Below are positions 36,610 to 46,228 of a DNA stretch of 64,000 nt, piece by piece. The stretch comes from Aliamphritea hakodatensis (GTDB lineage: Bacteria; Pseudomonadota; Gammaproteobacteria; Pseudomonadales; Balneatricaceae): assembly GCF_024347195.1 (NCBI RefSeq), contig NZ_AP025281.1, forward strand, positions 1,178,001 to 1,242,000, in the 5' to 3' direction. The notes under the pieces were generated by a model. It did no database searches, had not been told where the DNA came from, and saw only the letters and a program-made list of their open reading frames with translations. Both the position numbers and the translations under genes were made by a program. Every line of letters starts with the position of its first letter. Within the stretch, counting starts at the first letter, position 1.

Positions 36610-36972
36610 TCAGACTGTTTTCAGCTTATCCTGATAAGGGGGCCAGCCCATTGGTTTGCCACCCAGAAGATGCAGGTGAATGTGATAAACCGTCTGGCCA
36701 CCGTGTTCATTGCAGTTGAATACCGTACGGTAGCCGTCGTCTGCAAAACCGGCCTGTTTGGCGATTATACTGGCTACCATGACCATGTGACCGACCAGTT
36801 CACAGTCCTGAGGTTCGATATCATTAATGGTGGCGATGTGTTTGCGGGGAATAATCAGTACGTGAGTGGGCGCTTCAGGGTTTATGTCGTTGAATGCGAT
36901 GACTTTATCGTCTTCATAAACGATCTGGGCGGGTATTTCCTGATTAAGGATTTTACAGAAAAGGCAATCCAT
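36610..36972 (-). CDS. hinT: HIT-family nucleotide hydrolase (HinT-like)
   Basis: 120 residues. The histidine triad is H97-x-H99-x-H101 in TVYHIHLHLLGG, and C3/C6 (MDCLFCKI) is the usual N-terminal pair. HinT enzymes cleave AMP-linked phosphoramidates and aminoacyl-adenylates. It stands alone and leftward between spoVR and the phosphotransacetylase. Confidence 0.92.
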   Translation of the reverse strand: MDCLFCKILNQEIPAQIVYEDDKVIAFNDINPEAPTHVLIIPRKHIATINDIEPQDCELVGHMVMVASIIAKQAGFADDGYRTVFNCNEHGGQTVYHIHLHLLGGKPMGWPPYQDKLKTV

Positions 36973-37056
36973 GGTGCGTCCTTAAGAATTATCTTGTTGG
37001 CTATGCTGATGATACTAATCGGGGTGGGCTGAATAAGCCAGCAGGCGGATAAAGTG

Positions 37057-37081
37057 CCGGCCTCTGAGGCACAGAGGCCGG
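37057..37081 (-). terminator. GC-rich hairpin after spoVR
   Basis: CCGGCCTCTG and CAGAGGCCGG pair over ten bases around five. It lies seven bases past the spoVR stop on the leftward strand. The T tract is poor, so termination is likely but not certain. Confidence 0.55.
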
Positions 37082-37087
37082 ATCAGG

Positions 37088-38605
37088 TTATTCTGCTACA
37101 GCAGGTTCCGGTTGCGGCGGACAGTGATGACTTTTATGGACATTCCCCTCCGGTGTGACCGATTCGAGATGTATATCAAAGCCCCAGAGTACATGAAGGT
37201 GTTTGAGGACTTCATGAGTGGAGTCACCCAGCGGTTGTCCGTTGTGAATGTAGTGGCGGAGTGTCAGGGAGCGGTCGCCGCGAACATTCACGTTATAGAC
37301 CTGAATGTTGGGTTCCCGGTTACCGATATTGTACTGAGCCGCCAGGTTTTCACGGACTTTCTGATAGCCGCTGCTGTTATGGATAGCGCTGACCTGCAGG
37401 GTATTGCTGCGGCTGTCATCGTCAATGGTGAACAGTTTAAGTTCACGGATCATGTTGGGGGACAGGAACTGCAGGATAAAACTTTCATCCTTATAGTTGC
37501 GCATGGCGTCCTGAATGGTGTCATTCCAGTCACTGCCGGCAATGTCCGGAAACCATTCCCTGTCTTCATCGGTTGGATTTTCACATATCCGGCGAATGTC
37601 CTGCATCATGCCATAGCCCAGCGCATAAGGGTTTATGCCACTGAAATAGGAGGCGTCAAAAGGGGGTTGAAACACCACGCTGGTGTGCGAGTGCAGGAAT
37701 TCCATGATGAAACCGTCTGTTACCAGGCCTTCATCGTGCAGGTGATGCAACAGGGTGTAATGCCAGAAACAGGCCCAGCCTTCGTTCATGACCTGAGTCT
37801 GACGCTGTGGGTAAAAATACTGGGCAATTTTGCGTACTATCCGCACCAGCTCCCGCTGCCAGGATTCAAGTAATGGTGCATTTTTTTCAACAAAGTAAAG
37901 TAAGTTTTCTTCAGGGTCGCTGGGGAAGCGAATCTCCTGAACAACTTCTGCCTCGTCTTTTTTGGGAATGGTATTCCAAAGCTGATTAATATGCCGCTGG
38001 ACATATTCTTCCCGCTCAGCCTGACGGGCTTTTTCTTCATCCGGTGTAATTGGCTGAGGGCGCTGATAGCGGTTTACGCCATAATTCATTAATGCGTGGC
38101 AGGCATCAAGTATCTGCTCGACGGCTTCCAGTCCGTGCCGTTCTTCACATTTGGTAATGTAATTTTTTGCGAACAGCAGGTAGTCAATGATTGCGGAGGC
38201 GTCTGTCCAGGTGCGGAACAGGTAATTGCCTTTGAAGAACGAGTTATGACCATAACAGGCGTGGGCGATCACCAGAGCCTGCATCGTCATGGTATTTTCT
38301 TCCATGAGGTAGGATATGCACGGGTCTGAATTAATCACTATCTCATAGGCCAGCCCCATCTGGCCACGCCGGTACTGCTGTTCGGTGGAGACGAACTGCT
38401 TGCCGTAAGACCAGTGGTTGTAGTTCAGTGGCATCCCGACAGACGAGTAAGCATCCATCATTTGTTCTGAGGTGATGACTTCGATCTGATTGGGATAAGT
38501 ATCCAGCCCGTAGTGTTTTGCCACCCGGGCGATTTCAGTGTCGTATTTCTGGATCAGTTCGAAGGTCCATTCTGACCCGGTAGAAATCGGCTCGCGCTTC
38601 TTCAT
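37088..38605 (-). CDS. SpoVR/YcgB family protein
   Basis: 505 residues, typical of YcgB. The conserved core has HACYGHNSFFKGNYLF, MNEGWACFWHYTLLHHL and INPYALGYGMMQDI, with many His, Glu and Trp suggestive of a metal site. The exact role is not known. It is the last gene of a prkA-yeaH-spoVR unit, seven bases after yeaH, a set that is starvation/stress induced in E. coli and others. Confidence 0.95.
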   Translation of the reverse strand: MKKREPISTGSEWTFELIQKYDTEIARVAKHYGLDTYPNQIEVITSEQMMDAYSSVGMPLNYNHWSYGKQFVSTEQQYRRGQMGLAYEIVINSDPCISYLMEENTMTMQALVIAHACYGHNSFFKGNYLFRTWTDASAIIDYLLFAKNYITKCEERHGLEAVEQILDACHALMNYGVNRYQRPQPITPDEEKARQAEREEYVQRHINQLWNTIPKKDEAEVVQEIRFPSDPEENLLYFVEKNAPLLESWQRELVRIVRKIAQYFYPQRQTQVMNEGWACFWHYTLLHHLHDEGLVTDGFIMEFLHSHTSVVFQPPFDASYFSGINPYALGYGMMQDIRRICENPTDEDREWFPDIAGSDWNDTIQDAMRNYKDESFILQFLSPNMIRELKLFTIDDDSRSNTLQVSAIHNSSGYQKVRENLAAQYNIGNREPNIQVYNVNVRGDRSLTLRHYIHNGQPLGDSTHEVLKHLHVLWGFDIHLESVTPEGNVHKSHHCPPQPEPAVAE

Positions 38606-38611
38606 ATTAGG

Positions 38612-39886
38612 TCACTCCTTTTTTTCGAACAGTTTGCGGAAGACCGGATAGATATCTGCCGCTTCGGTTATGTTATGCATGGCAAAACTTTCTTCGAACT
38701 GTTCCTGTATCTGCTGATATTCCAGCCAGAGGTTTTGGGGTGGGCCTGTGGTGATTTCTATGTAGGCGAAATACTGGGTGAGTGGCAGGATCTGTTCCTG
38801 CAATACCTGACGGCAAATATGTGAGTCACCATCCCAGTTGTCACCGTCTGAAGCCTGGGCAACATAGATGTTCCAGTCATTGCTTGGATAGCGGTCGCGG
38901 ATAATGTCTGCCGACAGATTCAGGGCACTGGATACAATGGTGCCGCCGGTTTCACGGGAGTAGAAAAACTCCTGTTCGTCGACTTCTTTGGCATGGGTGT
39001 GATGCCGCACAAATACCAGTTCTATCTGTTTGTAGTTCCGGTTAAGGAACAGATAAAGGAGAATGAAAAAACGTTTGGCGATGTCTTTTATCGACTGGGT
39101 CATCGAACCTGAGACATCCATGATGCAGAGCATCATCGCTTTACTGCTGGGAACAGGGGTGCGTATCAGGTTGTTATATTTAAGATCAAACTCGTCGATA
39201 AACGGCATTCGCTTAATGCGTTTCTGCAGGGCTTCGATCTGTGCTTCGATATCGGCTATTTTCAGGGCAGCATCGTCATCAGGCAGCATGGTTTGCAGCT
39301 GCATCAGCTCTTTCTTAAGTACTCTGATTTCCCGGCGTTCCTTACCTGACAATGCGATTCGCCGTGCCTGAGCCGAGCGCAGGGAGCGGACGACATTCAG
39401 TTTGTCCGGGGAACCCACATTGGTAAATCCTGCCCGGCGGGTTTCAAAACTGGTGGCGTCACGCAATTGCTTTTTGATCATGTAGGGCAGCTCAAGATCT
39501 TCAAACATGAAGTCCAGAAACTCTTCCTGATTGATCTGGAAGGTGAAGTCGTCTTCACCTTCCCCCTGATTGCTGGCGGAGCCTTCGCCGGCACCGCCGC
39601 CACCGCCACCCTGCGGGCGTTCGATTTCGTCCCCGACAACAAATTCTTTGTTGCCCGGGAACACCCGTTGCCTGAAACCACCGTTACCGTGATGAAATAC
39701 CGGTTCTGAGACATCTTTATTCGGGATAGATATTTCACTGCCCTGATTGATGTCGGTGATGCTCCGGCTGTTTACTGCTTCTTCCACTGAACGCTTGATA
39801 TGCGCTTTGTACCGTCGTAAAAAGCGCTGGCGATTCACGGTACTTTTCTTCTTCGCGTTGAGGCGACGGTCAATGATATAACTCAT
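38612..39886 (-). CDS. yeaH: YeaH/DUF444 von Willebrand-A domain protein
   Basis: 424 residues. The N-terminal basic part (RRLNAKKKSTVNRQRFLRR) is followed by a Gly-rich linker near residue 94 (GGGGGAGEGSASNQGEGEDD). The C-terminal VWA domain has the metal-adhesion motif DVSGSMTQS around residue 255. YeaH accompanies the kinase-like YeaG/PrkA, and the three genes here share the usual order prkA-yeaH-spoVR. Confidence 0.95.
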   Translation of the reverse strand: MSYIIDRRLNAKKKSTVNRQRFLRRYKAHIKRSVEEAVNSRSITDINQGSEISIPNKDVSEPVFHHGNGGFRQRVFPGNKEFVVGDEIERPQGGGGGGAGEGSASNQGEGEDDFTFQINQEEFLDFMFEDLELPYMIKKQLRDATSFETRRAGFTNVGSPDKLNVVRSLRSAQARRIALSGKERREIRVLKKELMQLQTMLPDDDAALKIADIEAQIEALQKRIKRMPFIDEFDLKYNNLIRTPVPSSKAMMLCIMDVSGSMTQSIKDIAKRFFILLYLFLNRNYKQIELVFVRHHTHAKEVDEQEFFYSRETGGTIVSSALNLSADIIRDRYPSNDWNIYVAQASDGDNWDGDSHICRQVLQEQILPLTQYFAYIEITTGPPQNLWLEYQQIQEQFEESFAMHNITEAADIYPVFRKLFEKKE

Positions 39887-39916
39887 ACTCGTCCTCCAGC
39901 TGTTTTAGGGGGGCAG

Positions 39917-41839
39917 TTACTGCGACTTTCTGACCCGTATATACCATTCAGACAACAAGCGAACCTGTTTCTCTGTATAACCCCGTTCGGTCATACGTTT
40001 CACGAATTCGCTGTGTTTCTTCTGGTCTTCGCTGGATGCCTTCGGATTGAAGGAAATGACCGGCAACAGATCCTCTGTATTAGAGAACATTTTCTTTTCG
40101 ATGACCGTGCGCATTTTTTCGTAGCTGTTCCACGCCGGATTTTTGCCTTTGTTGTCAGCCCGGGCACGGAGTACGAAATTGACGATTTCATGACGGAAGT
40201 CTTTGGGGTTGCTGATACCGGCCGGCTTCTCAATTTTCTCAAGCTCTTCGCTGATGGCTACCCGGTTCAGAATATCGCCGGTTTCCGGATCTCTGTATTC
40301 CTGATCCTGAATCCAGAAATCTGCATAGGTAACATAACGGTCAAAGATGTTCTGACCATACTCAGAATAAGATTCCAGATAGGCGGTCTGAATTTCTTTA
40401 CCCAGGAACTCAATATACTTCGGCGCAATATATTCTTTCAGGAAGCCAATCAGACGTTCCTGAACTTCCGCCGGGAACTGTTGCTGTTCAATTTGCTGCT
40501 CAAGTACATACATCAGGTGTACCGGGTTCGCGGCAATCTCCACCGGGTCGAAATTGAATACCTTGGAGAGTATCTTAAAGGCAAAACGGGTCGACAGGCC
40601 TTCCATGCCTTCATCCACTCCGGCAGAGTCTTTATATTCCTGCAGGGATTTAGCCTTAGGATCGGTATCTTTCAGGTTTTCGCCGTCATAGATACGCATC
40701 TTCGAGAAGGTATTAGAATTCTCTGGTTCTTTAATCCGTGACAGAACGGAGAACTGTGCCAGCATATGCAGCGTATCCGGTGCGCAGGGTGCGTTACGTA
40801 ATGAGCTGTGTTCCAGCAGTTTCTGATAGATATGAATTTCTTCAGAGACACGCATGCAATAAGGTACTTTGACGATATATACCCGGTCGATGAAGGCCTC
40901 GTTGGTTTTGTTGTTTTTAAAGCTCTGCCATTCTGATTCGTTTGAGTGGGCCAGCAAAATGCCTTCGAACGGAATGGATGCCATGCCTTCTGTACTGTTG
41001 TAGTTACCTTCCTGCGTGGCAGTCAGTAACGGGTGCAGTACCTTAATCGGCGCCTTGAACATTTCGACAAATTCCATCATACCCTGGTTAGCGTGACACA
41101 GCGCACCGGAGAAACTGTAGGCATCGGGATCGTGTTGCGGATATTCTTCCAGCATACGGATATCCACTTTACCGACAAGGCTGGAGATGTCCTGATTGTT
41201 CTCGTCACCCGGTTCGGTTTTTGCGATGGCGATCTGATTCAGGATGGAGGGATACAGTTTCACGACTCTGAACTGGCTGATATCGCCACCGTATTCGTTC
41301 AGGCGTTTTACTGCCCATGGGGACATCAGACCTTTAATGTAACGGCGTGGAATGCCGTATTCTTCTTCAAGAATGTCCGCATCTTCAGCCGGATTGAAAA
41401 GACCCAGTGGGGATTCGTTGATAGGAGACCCTTTAATGGCATAGAAGGGAATGTGCTCCATCAGTGCTTTCAGGCGTTCGGCCAGAGAAGATTTACCGCC
41501 GCCCACCGGGCCAAGCAGGTACAGAATCTGTTTACGTTCTTCCAGGCCCTGTGCGGCATGTTTAAAGTAAGAAACAATCTGTTCGATGGCATCTTCCATG
41601 CCGTAGAACTCATCAAAAGAAGGGTAGCGCTGGATCAGTTTGTTAGAGAAAATCCGGCTCAGTCTTGGGTCCAGTGATGTATCAACCAGCTCAGGTTTGC
41701 CGATGGCATCAAGGATACGCTCTGCTGCACTGGCGTAAGCCATCGGATCTTCTTTACAGATATCTAAATACTCTTGCAGGCTGTATTCCTGTTCTTGCGT
41801 GGCATCAAAGCGTGCTTTGTATTGTTCAAAAATATTCAT
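39917..41839 (-). CDS. prkA: PrkA/YeaG AAA+ serine protein kinase family
   Basis: 640 residues. The N-terminal AAA domain has Walker A GPVGGGKS at 110-117 and YAIKGSPINESPLGLF. The C-terminal PrkA region (about 390-640) follows. E. coli YeaG and Bacillus PrkA act in starvation and sporulation; kinase activity has been reported, and ATP-dependent protease activity has also been described for PrkA. GGAAGGTGGG precedes the ATG. It is first in its operon. Confidence 0.96.
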   Translation of the reverse strand: MNIFEQYKARFDATQEQEYSLQEYLDICKEDPMAYASAAERILDAIGKPELVDTSLDPRLSRIFSNKLIQRYPSFDEFYGMEDAIEQIVSYFKHAAQGLEERKQILYLLGPVGGGKSSLAERLKALMEHIPFYAIKGSPINESPLGLFNPAEDADILEEEYGIPRRYIKGLMSPWAVKRLNEYGGDISQFRVVKLYPSILNQIAIAKTEPGDENNQDISSLVGKVDIRMLEEYPQHDPDAYSFSGALCHANQGMMEFVEMFKAPIKVLHPLLTATQEGNYNSTEGMASIPFEGILLAHSNESEWQSFKNNKTNEAFIDRVYIVKVPYCMRVSEEIHIYQKLLEHSSLRNAPCAPDTLHMLAQFSVLSRIKEPENSNTFSKMRIYDGENLKDTDPKAKSLQEYKDSAGVDEGMEGLSTRFAFKILSKVFNFDPVEIAANPVHLMYVLEQQIEQQQFPAEVQERLIGFLKEYIAPKYIEFLGKEIQTAYLESYSEYGQNIFDRYVTYADFWIQDQEYRDPETGDILNRVAISEELEKIEKPAGISNPKDFRHEIVNFVLRARADNKGKNPAWNSYEKMRTVIEKKMFSNTEDLLPVISFNPKASSEDQKKHSEFVKRMTERGYTEKQVRLLSEWYIRVRKSQ

Positions 41840-41926
41840 GTCCCACCTTCCTTAAACGTGAATTAAATTGTCTTACTTAAGGACTCATAACGCTTTTCTC
41901 GGTCAACCTTTATTAATCAGTGTAGT

Positions 41927-43090
41927 TCAAGATTGCTCTTCCCTGACGAAATTTTCCTCATTTTGTGTTGAATCAACTATTTGATTTTTAATCAGATCCT
42001 CTTTAACAGCCCGCATGAAACGGGCGGCTTCGCCCCCGGTGGCTGCGCGGTGATCAAAGGTCAGGGAGAGAGGCAGGGTGGGGTGCATTTCAGGTTCATC
42101 CTGAGCATTCAGATAGGCGGCCATGTAGATGGCGCCGGCACCGAGAATAGCAACGGTTGGCGGTACGACAATGGGGTTGGCATAGCGTCCGGCGATGGTT
42201 CCGAAGTTGGAAAGGGTAATGGTGTTACCGGTCAGTTCAGCGGGTGGAATTGTCCGGTTGATAACATCCTTGCGCAGGTTGTCGAGGCCCTGACGAAGGT
42301 CGTTCAGGTCCCGGTTGCCGATATCCCGCATGACCGGCACAAATAATCCCTGCTCGGTATCAACGGCCACTCCGAGATGAATTTTGCTGTGCAGCCGTCT
42401 GGCCAGCCGCGGGCCGTCAAACCATGCATTGAGTGAAGGCTCAGCGCGACAGCCGGCGGCAATGGCATGCATCAGCCGCATGGTTATGTCCTGCTTGCCT
42501 TCCCAGTTACTGATGTTGACGTCATCATTCAGGGTAACGGGGACCACTTCAGCCTGTGCACGGGCCATATTTTTAGCCATCTGTTTACGCACGCCGCGAA
42601 GGGGCTCTGCTTTACCGTGCAACTGATCAAGATGGGCGGCATGCTCAATGTCTCTCGGGGTTATATGGCCGTCGTGCCCGCTGCCCTGTAGCTGGTTGAT
42701 ATCGACCCCCAGACGCTGTGCAAGTGCTCTTACCGCCGGCGTCATCTGTGGCTGGTGGTTTTGTGTACTGGGGGCTGCACCGATATAAAAATGATCATCT
42801 GTGCTGCTGGCTTCCTGGCTGAGCTTGCCGACCACGGTGCCGCTGTCGGTATCTTCTTCGCCAGCGAATTCAATCAGGGGTTCACCGGTATGAATAGTGT
42901 CGCCAGCTGCGCCGAACAGGTGAGCAATTGTGCCGTCCTGAGGGGAGGGAATCTCGATGATTGCTTTTGCCGTTTCAACTGAGACCAGTATCTGATCGGT
43001 TTTAACGGTATCACCTTCCTGTATGCGCCATTCCAGAATTTCGGCTTCCGGTAAGCCTTCGCCTAAATCCGGTAATTTGAAATACTTCAT
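41927..43090 (-). CDS. 2-oxo acid dehydrogenase E2 (branched-chain type)
   Basis: 387 residues. A single lipoyl domain holds the lipoyl lysine at about K42 (VETAKAIIEIPSP), followed by a short E3/E1-binding domain (PAVRALAQRLGVD, HDGHITPRDIE, about 118-153) and the catalytic acyltransferase domain from about 165. The catalytic signature is FDHRAATGGEAARFM, with Thr-Gly where the classical motif has Asp-Gly after DHRxx. With E1 alpha and beta it makes acyl-CoA from branched-chain 2-oxo acids. It overlaps the E1 beta gene by four bases. Confidence 0.93.
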   Translation of the reverse strand: MKYFKLPDLGEGLPEAEILEWRIQEGDTVKTDQILVSVETAKAIIEIPSPQDGTIAHLFGAAGDTIHTGEPLIEFAGEEDTDSGTVVGKLSQEASSTDDHFYIGAAPSTQNHQPQMTPAVRALAQRLGVDINQLQGSGHDGHITPRDIEHAAHLDQLHGKAEPLRGVRKQMAKNMARAQAEVVPVTLNDDVNISNWEGKQDITMRLMHAIAAGCRAEPSLNAWFDGPRLARRLHSKIHLGVAVDTEQGLFVPVMRDIGNRDLNDLRQGLDNLRKDVINRTIPPAELTGNTITLSNFGTIAGRYANPIVVPPTVAILGAGAIYMAAYLNAQDEPEMHPTLPLSLTFDHRAATGGEAARFMRAVKEDLIKNQIVDSTQNEENFVREEQS

Positions 43091-44079
43091 GCGAACTCCA
43101 GTGTTGTCTGAACTGCTGCGAGAATGTCTGCCGTGTTCGGCATATATTGCTGCTCAAGCTTGTAGTAAGGCATTACTGTGTCGTAGCCGGTAACACGCTG
43201 TACCGGCGCTTTGAGGCTGAGCAGGGCCCTTTCCGCGATGGTGGCGGAAATTTCAGCACCGACTGCACAGCTTTTAGGGGCTTCGTGGATAATCACACAC
43301 CGGCCAGTTTTGGCCACTGAGGAAAGTATGGTGTCGTGATCCAGCGGGTTCATACAGGCAACATCGATGACTTCACAGTCGATGTTCTGTTCTTTGAGGG
43401 CGTCAGCGGCTTCTAGAGTTTCTTTTATCATAGCCCCCCAACTGATCAGTGTTATGTCGTTACCTTCCCGGAGGGTGAAGCAGGTATCCAGTGGCAGGGC
43501 CTGGCCGTTATCTTCAACAGGCTGTGCGCTGAGCCGGTATATTCGTTTGGGTTCCAGAAACACCACCGGATCAGGATCCCGTATTGCTGCCAGCAGAAGG
43601 CCGTATGCGCGGGCCGGCGAGGAGGGAATGACTACCCGGATGCCCGGAATGTGCGCCAGCAGGGCTTCTGTGCTTTCTGAATGATGTTCCGGGGCATGAA
43701 TGCCGCCGCCAAAAGGGGCGCGGATGACCAGCGGGCAACTGAGGCGTCCCCGGGTGCGGTTACGCATCCGGGCACCATGGCAGATCAGCTGTTCCATGGT
43801 GGGGAAAATGAATCCCATAAACTGAATCTCAGCAACCGGTTTAAGTCCCTGGGTAGCCATGCCAATGCTCAGGCCGGCAATCATGTTTTCAGCAAGGGGG
43901 GTGTCGAGTACCCGTTTCAGACCAAAAGCTTCACGCAGGCCCACTGTGGCGCGGAAAACACCACCATTGGTGCCGATATCTTCCCCCAGAACGATAACCG
44001 ATTCGTCTTTTTGCATTTCAGACATCAGTGCCAGATTGACGGCTTCTACCAGGGTAACGTTATGGACTTCATGACTCAT
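43087..44079 (-). CDS. 2-oxoisovalerate dehydrogenase E1 beta subunit
   Basis: 330 residues. E1 beta landmarks are LGEDIGTNGGVFRATVGL, DTPLAENMIAGLSIGMA, APFGGGIHAPEHHSES and EAPKSCAVGAEISATI. It pairs with E1 alpha as the thiamine-dependent decarboxylase of branched-chain 2-oxo acids. It overlaps E1 alpha by 11 bases and E2 by 4, giving tight coupling. Confidence 0.95.
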   Translation of the reverse strand: MSHEVHNVTLVEAVNLALMSEMQKDESVIVLGEDIGTNGGVFRATVGLREAFGLKRVLDTPLAENMIAGLSIGMATQGLKPVAEIQFMGFIFPTMEQLICHGARMRNRTRGRLSCPLVIRAPFGGGIHAPEHHSESTEALLAHIPGIRVVIPSSPARAYGLLLAAIRDPDPVVFLEPKRIYRLSAQPVEDNGQALPLDTCFTLREGNDITLISWGAMIKETLEAADALKEQNIDCEVIDVACMNPLDHDTILSSVAKTGRCVIIHEAPKSCAVGAEISATIAERALLSLKAPVQRVTGYDTVMPYYKLEQQYMPNTADILAAVQTTLEFA

Positions 44080-45160
44080 GATGTGATCCTCCCGTCATTG
44101 CTTTGATGACTGCACTGGTCCGTTGTTCCTGAAGTGCTTTGGGCAGCTCTGCATAGAGGTAATCAAAGATGCTTTCCACCGGCTGCGTGTCCATGTTCAG
44201 ATACGCATCAACCTGATCCTGAATAATTTTCTGGACTTCATTCAGCCAGGCCTGTTCCTGAACCTCGTCCCACCATCCGTTGGCAACCAGGTAGTTCTGT
44301 AAGCGTTTAACCGGCTCTTTTTGCCAGGCCGCTTTGAGCTCATCGTTGTGACGGTAGCGGGTTGCATCATCAGCGGTTGTGTGGTCGCTCAGCCGATAGC
44401 TGATCGCTTCAATAAGGGTGGCACCTTTACCGTCACGGGCATGCTTCAGGGCATCTGCCATTGCTTCGTGAATGGCGATGACATCATTGCCGTCAATCTG
44501 CTCACACCGGATACCTGCTCCGAGGCCTTTTTGTGCCAGTGTTTCAGCGCCGCACTGAATACTTCTGGGCACAGAAATCGCCCACTGGTTATTGTTCACG
44601 AAAAACACCACCGGTAATTGCCAGGCGCCGGCCAGGTTAAGGGCTTCCATAAAGTCACCTTTCGAGGTCGCGCCGTCACCGCAAAAACTGACAGCCACAC
44701 GTTTTTCACCGCGGATTTTTAATGCTGTGGCGACCCCGGTGGCGTGCAGGCTCTGGGTGGCAATCGGTACCGCATTTGGAAAGTCTTGTCCGTAGCCGGG
44801 AGAAGCATTGCCCCGCTCATCTCCGCCCCAGTAATTGAGAATGTCGAGTATCTCTGCACCACGGATTATCTGCAGAGAGTGATTGCGGTAATACGGCACC
44901 AGTACGTCGTCCGGCTGCATTAACTCTCCGCTGACAGCGTCTATGGCTTCTGCGCCCAGCATTGAGGGGTAGGTGCCCATCTGGCCTGTGCGTTGCAGGG
45001 CAATGATTTTCGTATCAAGTTGCCGTGCCAGTACCATATTGCGGTAGTAGCTTTGCAGGGGTTCGGGCTGTCTGGCCCATTCGGGGAGATCAGCAACCGG
45101 GGTGCCCTGTTCGTCCAGAAAGCGGCGAAATTGTATTTCGCCCTGATATACCTGTGTCAT
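44069..45160 (-). CDS. 2-oxoisovalerate dehydrogenase E1 alpha subunit
   Basis: About 363 residues from ATG at 45160, chosen for AGGAG eight bases upstream; a GTG three codons earlier is possible. The thiamine-diphosphate motif is GDGATSKGDFMEALN to NNNQWAIS (about 164-196). SYRLSDHTTADDATRYR is the phosphorylation-loop-like region of the family. It uses branched-chain 2-oxo acids produced by the dehydrogenase immediately upstream. Confidence 0.95.
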   Translation of the reverse strand: MTQVYQGEIQFRRFLDEQGTPVADLPEWARQPEPLQSYYRNMVLARQLDTKIIALQRTGQMGTYPSMLGAEAIDAVSGELMQPDDVLVPYYRNHSLQIIRGAEILDILNYWGGDERGNASPGYGQDFPNAVPIATQSLHATGVATALKIRGEKRVAVSFCGDGATSKGDFMEALNLAGAWQLPVVFFVNNNQWAISVPRSIQCGAETLAQKGLGAGIRCEQIDGNDVIAIHEAMADALKHARDGKGATLIEAISYRLSDHTTADDATRYRHNDELKAAWQKEPVKRLQNYLVANGWWDEVQEQAWLNEVQKIIQDQVDAYLNMDTQPVESIFDYLYAELPKALQEQRTSAVIKAMTGGSHHES

Positions 45161-45181
45161 ATGCTGCACTCCTGTAGGGTT

Positions 45182-46228
45182 TCAGGCTGCCTGAAACTGT
45201 CCCGAATCTGCCTGTTGAATAATCTCTGATGCGCGCTGATCAGCGATATCACTGATAACCTGACTGCTTTGTCTGGCCTCCATATAGAGGTCTGATAATG
45301 TGTCAAAAATGCCGGTTATTTTTGCTTCGATAGCGGTATCGGTCTGTTGCTGATAACGCATAGCAACAAACATCAGACCACCGGCATTAATGACGTAATC
45401 CGGCGCGTAAAGTATATTCCGCTGTTTTAGTTGCAGGCCTGCGGCCGGCGTTTTCAACTGGTTATTTGCAGATCCTGCAATGCTTTTACAGCGTAACCGG
45501 GGCAGGGTATCGTCGTTGATCACTGCACCCAGACCACACGGGCTGAATACGTCGCAACTCACATCATAGATTTCTTCAGGTCTGCAGATAGCAGTACTGA
45601 GCTGTTGTCTGGCTTGCAGCATTTTATTGTCATCGATGTCTGTAACGGTCAGATGAGCGCCGGCCTGACGCAGCCGGAATGCCAGATTAAGACCAACATG
45701 ACCGAGGCCCTGTATGGCAATGTGGCGTCCCTTCAGGGAATCGCTGCCGGTGGTATATTGCAGGTTTGCGCGGATGCCGGCGAAGACGCCTCTGGCGGTT
45801 GCCGGAGAAGGATCTCCCATCTGCTGTGTACAGGATACATAGGACGTCCGGGTTGCGATGTCATCCATATCATCTACCAGGGTGCCGCTGTCCATGGCGG
45901 TAATATACTGACCACTGAGGCTGTCTATGGCCTGACCGAAGCTGCGCATCAGCGCGTGCCGGTCATTAAGATTGTCTGGCCGGATGATAACGGCTTTGCC
46001 GCCACCGAATGGCAGCCCCGCTAACGCGGCTTTATAACTCATGCCTTTCGCCAGCCGGATCGCATCCGTGATGGCATCATCATTCGTACTGTAGGGAATA
46101 AACCGGCAGCCGCCGAGAGCCGGGCCGCGTACTGTGCTATGTATAGCAATCACGGCTCGTAATCCGGTGCCAGGGTCGCTGAAAAAATGCAGTTGTTCCA
46201 GCGCGTCGGTTTCCATTTGTTTAAACAT
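45182..46228 (-). CDS. Leucine/valine dehydrogenase
   Basis: About 348 residues from ATG at 46228, preceded by GGAGGATCC. A Glu/Leu/Phe/Val dehydrogenase: GMSYKAALAGLPFGGGKAVI carries the two catalytic lysines (about 68-87), MDSGTLVDDMDDI follows, and the NAD-binding loop is GLGHVGLNLAF (about 173-183). It deaminates branched-chain amino acids to 2-oxo acids, which the E1-E2 genes 21 bases downstream decarboxylate. Leu versus Val preference cannot be judged. Confidence 0.9.
   Translation of the reverse strand: MFKQMETDALEQLHFFSDPGTGLRAVIAIHSTVRGPALGGCRFIPYSTNDDAITDAIRLAKGMSYKAALAGLPFGGGKAVIIRPDNLNDRHALMRSFGQAIDSLSGQYITAMDSGTLVDDMDDIATRTSYVSCTQQMGDPSPATARGVFAGIRANLQYTTGSDSLKGRHIAIQGLGHVGLNLAFRLRQAGAHLTVTDIDDNKMLQARQQLSTAICRPEEIYDVSCDVFSPCGLGAVINDDTLPRLRCKSIAGSANNQLKTPAAGLQLKQRNILYAPDYVINAGGLMFVAMRYQQQTDTAIEAKITGIFDTLSDLYMEARQSSQVISDIADQRASEIIQQADSGQFQAA

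Noticed and set aside
40013..40741. 242-residue frame opposite prkA
   Set aside because: prkA is highly conserved on the other strand; the reverse frame has no support.
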